Shown: in pieces, positions 12,860 to 21,976 of the stretch
Numbering within the stretch: the stretch's first letter is position 1
Layout of the letters: the number at the start of each line of letters is the position of its first letter
Assembly: GCA_030267565.1 (NCBI GenBank)
Contig: BRXU01000020.1
Span: forward strand, 2,311,501-2,375,500
DNA length: 64,000 nt
Source: Pleodorina starrii
Taxonomy: Eukaryota; Chlorophyta; Chlorophyceae; Chlamydomonadales; Volvocaceae
Direction of reading: 5' to 3'
Program-made: the position numbers and the translations under genes
Notes under the pieces: model-generated
Database searches by the model: none
What the model saw: only the letters and a program-made list of their open reading frames with translations
Told to the model about the DNA's origin: nothing

Positions 12860-13644
12860 ATGTCCATTGACGCAAGGTCAATGTCCATTGACCTTGCGTC
12901 CGACCAGCTGGGCTCTCTCGTAGAGGAAGCATCGAAGCGTCTTAACGCTCTTTTGGAACACAAAAATGTCAAAGCTGCAAAGGTGCAACTTGTGACGGAT
13001 CCGGGAAAAATTTTGACCGGGCAGCTACGCGAGGCTTACGCGCAGTACATGGATGCGGTGCGCGAGCACCAGCAGCTCCTCCATTTATTGACACAGCGAA
13101 TGCTGCTTGAACAGCGGGAGAGAGTGGAGCCGGCCCCAAAGAGGCAACGCATGGTCCTGCCGGACTACGATTGCGACTTCGGCGCCTCAGAGGGCAAAGG
13201 GAACAAGTCGCTCATCGGACAGCGGCAGCGTCTGGTTCACTTACACGACGTGTTCGCAGACGTGCAGCTCAAGTGGCGCGCGGTCGTTGATGCTCCCGCG
13301 GCTAACCGGGCGGAGCGCGCGGAGGCGATGGAGGAGGCGGTTCGCAAGACGCAAGAAGTCTTCGAGCAGCAGGCAAAAGAGCTGGTCATCGCGCACCACC
13401 ACGGGTGGGATGTCGTGGGCCAGATACGGGGAACGCCCTACGCGGCCAAGAGCAGAAGGCGCTGAAGAAGGCCATCAAGGCCGCAGCTGAGAGCCGGAAG
13501 GTCGCTAAGCCCCCCGGGAAGGCGCAACCGGCGCAGGTGGCGGCCGCGGCGGGGCCGTCGGCGCCGAAGGCCCCCAAGGGGCCGTGTTACAAGTGCAACG
13601 CCATGGGCCACTGGGCCAAGGAGTGCCCGAACCCGCCGAAGTAG
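12860..13644 (+). CDS. Gag-like protein with CCHC zinc knuckle, frame-interrupted
   Basis: The first frame runs from ATG 12860 to a stop at 13465 (201 residues). It is helical and charged, without a named domain, and resembles a retroelement nucleocapsid precursor. The second frame (-1 relative, open through 13405-13644) carries a Lys/Ala/Pro-rich stretch and one CCHC knuckle, CYKCNAMGHWAKEC, at about 13588-13629, as expected at a Gag C-terminus. The frames overlap by about 60 nt; I see no good heptameric slippery site, so the shift could be programmed or a disabling deletion. A 15-bp-arm palindrome sits over codons 4-14. The protein would bind element RNA in a virus-like particle; this is inference from the knuckle. 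Confidence 0.7.
12869..12900. repeat. Hairpin-forming palindrome at gag start
   Basis: 12869-12883 and 12886-12900 are perfect reverse complements separated by 2 nt, beginning 9 nt inside the gag frame. Confidence 0.95.
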
Positions 13645-13664
13645 CGGACATCATTGGGCTTGGG

Positions 13665-13992
13665 TCGGCGCAAGCCTTAGCTTGCGGCCGTGGCCCTCTT
13701 AAGGGCGGTGGGGTGCAAGCCTCGGTGTGCGTGGTCGGCGCAAGCCCTAGCTTGCGGCCGTAGCCCTCTTAAGGGCGGTGGGGCACAAGCCTCGGTGTGC
13801 GTGGTCGGCGCAAGCCCTAGCTTGCGGCCGTAGCCCTCTTAAGGGCGGTGGGGCACAAGCCTCGGTGTGTGTGGTCGGCACAAGCCCTAGCTTGCGGCCG
13901 TGGCCCTCTTAAGGGCGGTGGGGCACAAGCCTCGGTGTGCGTGGTCGGCGCAAGCCCTAGCTTGCGGCCGTGGCCCTCTTAAGGGCGTGGGG
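13665..13992. repeat. 70-bp tandem repeats, about 4.7 copies
   Basis: Copies start at 13665, 13735, 13805, 13875 and 13945 (TCGGCGCAAGCC...). Each contains the inverted pair GCAAG...CTTGC and GCCCTCTTAAGGGCG. A near-identical GCCCTCATAAGGGCG lies in every A repeat of the element. Confidence 0.95.
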
Positions 13993-14134
13993 TACGAAAG
14001 TCGGCCTGTCTGCGACAGGGGGTTGGTTGGCTTTACCCGCCTCCCTCGATTATTAAAGTTTCGCGGTAGCCGGCCCTCACCCGGCCTACCTACCGAATAA
14101 GGACGGCTTTCATTGCTTGCAGGTACCCTTTGTG

Positions 14135-14139
14135 TGTAA
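14135..14139 (+). terminator. Candidate polyadenylation word in element B repeat
   Basis: TGTAA, the usual polyadenylation word of volvocine algae, occurs in B1. The same word is in B2 and in the solo copy at 21675-21976. Confidence 0.4.
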
Positions 14140-14464
14140 CGAACGATGATTTCTCATGAAAACTGAAGGTTTTCTGAGTGCAACGCTAGAAAACCAAGGT
14201 TTTCTGTGAACTCAGAGGAGTTGTGCCCTCATAAGGGCGTTGGTACGGCACATGGTGCCAGTTAAGGTGTCCGCGAAGGCGTGGAGGAGTGATTTTCGGA
14301 TTTTGTAGCTACATAGGGTGGTTGCTGCGAGGCTGTGGGCATTAAGGCCTTAGCGATAGCTTTCGCGGTAGCCGGCCCTCACCCGGCCTACCTACCGAAT
14401 AAGGACGGCTTTCATTGCTTGCAGGTACCCTTTGTGTGTAACGAACGATGATTTCTCATGAAAA

Positions 14465-16500
14465 CTGGAATATTACCTGAGGATTACCTGTTATCTCCAG
14501 CAGAAATAAAGCGAGCGCGTGGCCGCGTCGCCGCCGACCAACCCCAGACGGACTGGCACACGACAGCACGAGACCAACACAGACACACAGCCCGGACAGC
14601 ACAAAATGAACGAAGGTTTACTCACCTGCGCTCAGCGGAGAAAAGGAGCCGGAAAGAAGGGAAGGAGAGGGCGTAAGTAGCGGCAATGGTGGGCGGTATT
14701 GTCAGCGAGGCAAGGAACGAATAGGCAGGCAAGCAAAGCAAAGACACACGGAAACCCACGAACGAGCTGGGGCGGCGACGCGGCGAAAAAGAGGGCGAGG
14801 CGGGAGAGCGGGGCGAATAAGAAAGGTATACGGAAGGGCAGAAAGTACGACGGCAGGCGGAGAAAGGCGGAGGAGGAAGGGCAAAGGGCAAAGGGAAAGA
14901 GAAAGGCAGAGAGAACGGCAAGGAGAACGGAAAGGGGACAGGAGGAACGGATCACGTGGGAGGGGAGAAGGGCGGACCGCGGGGCAGGGGCAAGGGTCGG
15001 GGGCGGTTGAGGCAAGCCAGGGCAGGGCAGGGCAGGGTAGGGCAGGGTAGGGCCTGCTTGGGGGCCGCGCGGGTGATTGTGACAAGTGTGTAGTAAGGCG
15101 GGCGGGATGCAGCATCGGGGCGCGGCATCGGGGCGCGGATCGGTCGACCTCTTGGTTGGACGACACAAGAACAGCGGACCTTGAGGTCGTACGTATTAGC
15201 CTTCAGCCAGGCAAGCGTTGGGCCTTGAGGGGTTGGCCCTTGGCCGGCGTGGCGGGGGCGCGGAGGCCGGGGGCGCGGCGGGGAAGTTGGGGGCGGGCGG
15301 CGCAGCAAAGATCGTTGCGCGGAATCCTGCCTTGCGTTAGGGCGGAGGTAGGGCGGTGTGGGGCGCGTGTATGTCGGCATGGATGGCCTGTGAATGGCCG
15401 AAAGCAAGGAGCTCGATCTGTTGACCACCGGATGTAAGCAAGGCTGGTTGATTGTCCGTGCGCTTCTCCCGGCCGGAGCGAACGCAGCGTGTATATCAAT
15501 ATTGGAAAAATGTGAATAATATGCATGGCCCATACAATACGGGGGCTTTCAGGAACAGCAAGCAGCCTGGCCGACACCCGACCACGCAGCAGGCTCGCTT
15601 CCGGTTCGCTGCTGCTGACGAGTGACACGCAGCTAGCGCAAGTCCGTCCATCCATCCATGCATCCCTCCTGATGACCTGCTGCTGCGAACGGACGGAGCC
15701 TGATAGACGCTTTCGTTCCTCATCTGATTCCTTTCGTTGTTAACGGCCGCCACGGACGGACGGGCACCTTCATTTCACGCCGCGTCAGGTCATCAGCAGG
15801 GTGCGTGTCAACGCCCGCCTATCTAAACGCTGCTTAAACTGCAAAAACGGGTCGGTCGTCCCAAACTCTGTAAATAATTAATAATTAATTCCCAAGGTAT
15901 GGCTGGTACACGTCCCAAGCGGACGACCGCTCCATCCCGCCCCTCGCTGGGCGGGCTCCCCCGGGACGGACGCCGCATCCAATCTTCATAAAGGACTTCT
16001 GTTTGGAAGCAAAGGAAGGGTCGTAAGTCTTCCGTGTCTGTCACCAGGGCTGCGTGAGCGGTAGGTGACTAATAACCGACGTACGGTGGCCTGCTGCGAG
16101 GACATTCCGAGACATGCGTGCATCGCAGCGGAAACTGCTGCACGCCAAATTGCTGAAAACCGCGGCAAAATTGATAAGCAGCTGTAGAATTGAGTTTTTG
16201 CGTCGTCGTCTCTATGAGTTAGGTGGGCGGGATGGCGATAGCGCGGTCGCGGCGGGAGGCAGGATGACCGGCGGAACAGTGACGTGTAATAACGTAAACG
16301 CCGCGCGCAGCAGTACGGAATACCTCCCTGGACACACTTAAAAGGCCAAAAAGACAAACAAACAATCAAGTCGCCATCCTCAAAACATCTGAAAGTCCCT
16401 AACAACAACCTTGACATCCTCAAAACATCTGAAAGTCCCTAACAACAACAACCCGCCTACTTTGACGTGCGCGCCTCCCAGTTCTAATTGCCATATTCTT
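14465..16500. other. Intergenic, no gene seen
   Basis: Nothing codes convincingly. 14636-14960 is strongly purine-rich on the plus strand, which makes long open frames on the complement meaningless. A 40-bp tandem duplication (CATCCTCAAAACATCTG...) starts at 16375 and 16415, just upstream of the second protease promoter. Confidence 0.6.
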
Positions 16501-16508
16501 TTCGAGCG

Positions 16509-16515
16509 TATAAAA
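16509..16515 (+). promoter_or_regulatory. TATA box of second cysteine protease gene
   Basis: TATAAAA lies 203 bases upstream of ATG 16712. A short tandem duplication of AATCCTTTGCGGTTT follows it at about 16538-16567. Confidence 0.55.
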
Positions 16516-16711
16516 TCAATTATCATACTGCGGTGAAATCCTTTGCGGTTTAAATCCTTTGCGGTTTACGCTTTTCCACTTCTCACTGCGTCTTACGGAT
16601 ACCGACCTCGCGCTGCGACGCAGCAGACGTCTCGCAACACAGTTGCGAGCCTCGCAACGGCAACGTAACAAATTTGTTTAATTAACAGCTTCTATAACAT
16701 TTCTTCAGAAA

Positions 16712-19700
16712 ATGACAGGTTTAACAAAGCAGGTGGTACTGGCCCTCGCTTCGGTGGCGTGCGTCCTTCACAGGGCTGCAGCACAGACTGGTAAGTCGTC
16801 GCCCCGCAGCTCAGCGCAATTACAACACTCAATACATGGCATAAAACATCATAAATATTCTAAATCTGGTCTGTTTTGTTTGGTTTTACAAGCCTGTGAG
16901 CTTCGCCACATCTTGTCCATCTTGCGTGCGACCTGCCTTCGGCATCGTAATAATATCCATTGCACCGTGTGGCTAAACGCCCCTTCATAATACCTTATCT
17001 CACTTTTGCCTGTTTTTGCCTGCGAATGAGTCGCGTTTACGGATGGCCGCGCCTTCCTAGACGTTCTGCGCTGCGCTGCGGCACTGCAACCTAACGGCCG
17101 TATTCCTCACTCCGTCCATGCCGCCCTTCCCGTCCGTCCGTCACATTCCATCCGTCCATCCTGCTGTTCGCAGCCTGCCCCAGCGCCGATGACTTTGCGT
17201 TTTACCGCCTGCAAGAGGTCATCGGAGCTTTCACGATCAGGACTGCCAACACGACCGTCCCTTCGGCGCTGGCGACCCAGTGCCGCGCCGAGCCGCGCTG
17301 CAATGCCTTTGACACCACCGGCTCCCTCAAGATTGTGCCCATGGTACCCGCCTTCTCCGTCCTCGATGGAAACGCCACGGACGTCGTGGCCTGCGATGGC
17401 ATCTACGTCTTCCAGCGCCTGCTGTCGGGGCTTGTGCTGCCGGTAGGTCCGTTTTGTTGCGTAGAAGTCTGGGCCGTCGTTTGGCTACGGGGTGCTTGCC
17501 AGAGGCGGAGGCTGTCAGTTCTTATTGGGGTCGATGCACACGGGTGGGCCTGTCGAACTGCCTACATAGAATCGACGGTGATGGCTCGGCTGCGTCACCC
17601 TACCTACCTACCTACCTACCTAGTACCTACCCCACCTACCTGCCTGCCCACCTGTGTATGGTACCTACTCGCTCGCTCGCAGGCGGGTGAGAATGCGGAC
17701 ACGATCCGCCAGGCGGGCGCAGTGACGCTTCTAGACATGATGGCCCTCAAGACTGTCGTTGCAAAGGTACGGATACGTACGGCTGTATGTACGGATGCGC
17801 GTGTTCAGCTAGCGTGTGGGCGTTACTTCGTTCCTAGACTTGCGTTGGAGGATTGGGTGTTTTACTGTCGGGACTGGACTTGGTCGAGCGCTTGATGAGT
17901 CGGGTTGATCGGGGCGCGAGGTGCGGTTCATGCGCGTTCGGAACCTTCGATGTCGTCAATTATGAATGTGTGTGTGTTATCTGATCCAACTTCTTTGCTG
18001 CGTGCTCTCTCGGCCGCCCTAAAAACGCCGTCAACGACTTGAATACGGTTTGGCGCAGGTATCTGCCAAACTGGCGGCCAAGGGCCTAAAACCCCGCAAC
18101 GCCGCGTCGCTGCCCAGGGCCGCACTGCTCAAGGCATTCACGGACGCCAAGGTAACAATTTGTACGACTTGTACAATTTTGTACAGCAAATCAACACGGC
18201 CATCCTGCGGTTTCTAACCTGCAAACCGGCCAGGACCGGACCGCGCTGGCGAAGTTACCCCGCCATGTGTGCATTGTCCATAAATTAGTCTTTTATTTTA
18301 TTTTTGCCGTGCGCACATATATGCGGAATTCCTCTATCCATCCATTCATTTGCTGTGTCGGTGCAGGTGCCGCTGGCTCAGTCGAGTGAAACCGCTGGAA
18401 GCTACACGTACGGCGATGTACTGGCAGCGCTGTCGTACCCCGTCTGGGACTCGCGCACCGCCAACGGCACGTCGTACAGTTACATCAGCCCCGTCAAGGA
18501 CCAGGGCAGCTGCGGATCGTGCGTCGCCTTCGCCGCCACCGCCGCCGCTGAGACCGCCGTGGCTGCTGGAACCGGCGCCGTGACCAACACCAACGATTAT
18601 TCGGAGCAATGGTGAGGTCACGCATCAATCACACATTCATTCATCAGCGAGCCACCGATATATGTATATATATATCAGTTGTTTTCAATCGTACGTATAC
18701 GCTCATCCACATTCGCTCAACCTCCTGCCCGCCCACCCTGCTCGCCCACCCACCCTCCCGCCCACCGCACCCTCCCGCCCACCCTGCATCCATGCATCCC
18801 GCCAGGCTGTTTTTCTGCAACGGAATGTACGCGCCAACCTGCAGCGCCGGTTGGTACGGCAGCCAGGCCGCCAACGTCCTCGTCAGCAGGAGCATTCCGC
18901 AGGAGGTCAATTATCCGTACACGGGCGCACCGAACTGCTCCTTGGACACCCCTCCAGAGCTCCGAGCCAACGGCACCTTCTCCACCACCACATACACTGA
19001 TGTCAGCCTGGTGCGTGTGTGCGTGTGTGCGTGGTAGGGTGAGCGGGTGGGGCTCCGCTCGTTGGGCGATCCAGCCACCATCCGTTGTCAGTTCGTTGAC
19101 ACGCCGTACACTCGCTCATCAATGCTGCAACGCCACGGACGCACGCCGCCCCGCCCCGCGCAGGCCAAGCAGCACATTCGCACTTACGGCGCCGTGATAA
19201 TCATACTTTACCGTATACAATGACTTTTTCGGCTGGACGGCGTCATCCAAGTAAGGAAGGGCGCGTGCGTGCGTGCGTGCCGTGCTTGCTCACTGAGCGC
19301 AGAATCGGTTGCGCGGAGCCAACCTAATATATAACTCTGGCTAGCCGCGATTCGTGAGCCGCTGCCGTGCTCGCGCCGCTTGATAATACGTGGCCGCTTA
19401 TATTATTGCTGGCCGCGTCCGGCTGGCGCCTTACTTTCGGCGATAGATAGACACGTTGGCTGCGTTTGTCGCAAATTCACCATCTATTCACCTGCTGTAC
19501 GACAGGCCGTACGTCTGGGATGGCGTCAGCGCCCTGGCCGGCTACCACCAAGTCCTCACTGTCGGCTACAATGACACCGGGTAGGTTGCCGCCGTACAAG
19601 TTGTGTTGCCGTACAGGCGCGCCCGCCGGACGATTCCAGTACGACAAGCAATTGTGTCGTTCTTCGTTTGTGCGTGTCACGGTATCACCGACTTACTTGC

Positions 19701-21466
19701 ACTTGCCTGTATGTCCCGCCGCGATCGACCGACATGACATCCCCTCCACCGCGCGCTTCCCCAACTAACGTACGACATCTTGCCGTACCCCGCAGGTCGT
19801 ACTGGATTGTCAAGAACAGCTGGGGCACCGGCTGGGGCGATGGCGGCTTCTTTCTGATGTCGTACAGTGCCAATGTGGGTTTCATGTCGGGGTCGGGCGA
19901 CAACATCATCGGCCTCGGTTGGTTGCCCCCCGGTGCCGTACCCGCCGCGTCCGTGCCACCGCCGCCACCTCCCTCGGTTTGCGGCGACGGTGTCTGCGCC
20001 ACCAATGAGACGTGCTCCAGCTGCTCCGTCGACTGCGGTGCTTGCGCGATCTGCGGCGACGGTGTCTGCTCGGGTGCGTGCGTGTGCGTGCGTAAAGGGG
20101 GGGAGGGGGTAGCGCGCAGCACCACATACAGATTGCCGTACACTCTCACTGACACTGACACTTGGCGATTACTAATAATGGTCCCCTTCTTGTTCCGTGC
20201 CGCCATGCAATGCACTGCACACACCAGCACAACATGCACGGAACCGAGAGTCACCAGCCCTACTGCCCGTCTGATGAAGCGCCCATCAAAAACTGCCTAT
20301 CTAGTGTCTATCTATTTTACGAAATGTGCCCCTAGTGTGCCGATAACCGCTTGGCTATGGCACTGGTCTGTTGCTTGTTGGAGCACGCTAGAATGCCAAC
20401 AGGGCAGTGTACCCAACCCGCCGCTTTCATCAACACGCACTTCTTTATTTTGCCCTCCGGTATACCTAAAGGCGGCGAGACATGCACGACGTGTCAGGCC
20501 GATTGCGGCATCCGCCTCTCAAACGGCACCCTTACCTGCTGCGGCGACGGCTTCTGCAACGCCGCCGGCGGCGAGAGCTGCGCCAGCTGTCCCAAGGACT
20601 GCGGCGTCTGCGCCTCCTGCAACAAGAATGGCGTCTGCGAGCCGGCACTGGGAGAGAAGTGCGTCAGCGGCAGCACTGGTTGTTCGGATTGCGGCACCTG
20701 CAACAGCGCATATTGCGGCGACGGCAGGTGCACAAGCAGCGCAAAGAAGGGATACAGCGAGACGTGCGGCTCGTGCCCCACCGACTGCGGCATTTGCTCC
20801 AGCCTGATGTTTTGCGGTGAGGCGCTGCGATGCGATGCGATGTGATGCGATGCGACGTTGGTTGCGGCTTGAATCGCGGCGGGTCGCAGTAGTGGACATG
20901 GACAGACCTACCTAGCCAAACTGCTGCTAGGGTAGGCTGTCTGGCTGTGGATTGGCCACGCTCCCAGCCATCCGCCTGCTGCCTTGGGGGCCCGGCGCGG
21001 GGCTGCCCCGCGGGGGGCCCGGGGGTTTACGGTACCTCCACGCATGCCCTTTGGTGATGAACCTCCCAACAAACCCGCATGTCTCCCCAACCCCCCGCCC
21101 CGCCGCCCCTCTCTCTCCCCGCCGCTGCCAAATCCAGGCGACGGCGTGTGCAGCCCGAGCCTCAACGAAAGCAGCATCAGCTGTCCTCGTGACTGCAGCA
21201 AGACCAAATTAGCGCGCGTTGCCCCGGGCGTGTCGGATTCGGGAAGTAGCAGCAGCAGCACCAGCGTTGGCAGCAGCAACAGCACGGTAGTCAGCAACAG
21301 CAGCAACGACGCCAACAAGGTTAACGGCAACGGCAACGGAAATAATGGCAACGGCACCAGCAGCGCGGCAAAGACGACGAAGGCGACGAAGGCGACGAAG
21401 GCGACAAAGGCCGCCAAGGCGGGCGGTCGTAGGGCCTTGGGTCGCTCGGGCGCTGCTGCACAGTAG
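16712..21466 (+). CDS. Secreted papain-family (C1A) cysteine protease, copy B, frameshifted
   Basis: Eleven exons: 16712-16790, 17174-17442, 17683-17766, 18059-18151, 18367-18611, 18806-19010, 19164-19250, 19506-19580, 19796-20073, 20472-20816, 21138-21466. The order matches copy A: signal peptide, PAN/apple-like exon 2, protease with KDQGSCGSCVAFA, GYHQV and WIVKNSWG, then CGDG-type Cys-rich modules and a Ser/Asn-rich tail ending in repeated KAT. Exon 5 of copy A is split here by an extra intron (18612-18805). Exon 7 has one extra base near 19199; reading through gives TGA at 19221-19223, before the catalytic His and Asn. Without that base the protein would be 695 residues. Either the gene is inactivated or the base is a sequencing error, since all other exons look intact. 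Confidence 0.85.
19164..19250 (+). other. Frameshift in copy B exon 7
   Basis: This exon is 87 nt against 86 in copy A (8377-8462). Protein similarity to copy A holds in one frame up to about 19196 and in the next frame from about 19201, placing a single-base insertion in the run GATAATC. Confidence 0.85.
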
Positions 21467-21674
21467 GTGACTGGTAGTCCGCCAGGTACGCACATGTAGG
21501 CGCATGGTGGATTGGAAGTTTTGTGTCCATGTATAGGTTGACAGGGCCCTGCAATGTAGGCTTTGATTTGGGCTTTGAATTGTCGTGCCGTACCACGCCG
21601 TGCCGTACCTCATTGCCGCCGCTGGGTACCACGCCCCATGCCTTAACGCCTTTGCGCCAGCGCGGCTCAATAAA

Positions 21675-21976
21675 CTGAAGGTTTTCTGAGTGCAACGCTA
21701 GAAAACCAAGGTTTTCTGTGAACTCAGAGGAGTTGTGCCCTCATAAGGGCGTTGGTACGACACATGGTGCCAGTTAAGGTGTCCGCGAAGGCGTGGAGGA
21801 GTGATTTTCGGGTTTTGTAGCTACATAGGGTGGTTGCTGCGAGGCTGTGGGCATTAAGGCCTTAGCGATAGCTTTCGCGGTAGCCGGCCCTCACCCGGCC
21901 TACCTACCGAATAAGGACGGCTTTCATTGCTTGCAGGTACCCTTTGTGTGTAACGAACGATGATTTCTCATGAAAA
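21675..21976 (+). mobile_element. Solo 302-bp A-B copy of the split-repeat element
   Basis: This copy is nearly identical to 14163-14464, with about two substitutions, and has the same length. It lies 209 bp behind the stop codon of protease copy B and directly abuts AATAAA (21669-21674). It lacks the gag body. Confidence 0.9.

Larger units (their letters stand above)
12626..14464 (+). mobile_element. Non-autonomous split-direct-repeat retroelement (PAT/TOC1-like)
   Basis: The layout is A1 (12626-12846, 221 bp) - body with a gag frame and 70-bp tandem repeats - B1 (14059-14162, 104 bp) - A2 plus B2 (14163-14464). A2 repeats A1 almost exactly and B2 repeats B1. The end of A and the start of B share 23 bp (12824-12846 and 14059-14081), so A+B fused is 302 bp. 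This A1-body-B1A2B2 order is the split-direct-repeat structure known for PAT-type DIRS elements, including TOC1 of Chlamydomonas and kangaroo of Volvox. No reverse transcriptase or tyrosine recombinase is present, so it must be mobilized in trans. An identical-length fused copy lies at 21675-21976. Confidence 0.75.

Noticed and set aside
14458..14676. 72-codon frame starting at the end of the retroelement
   Set aside because: The ATG is the final CATGAAAA of the B repeat; the rest has no recognizable domain and runs into purine-rich sequence.
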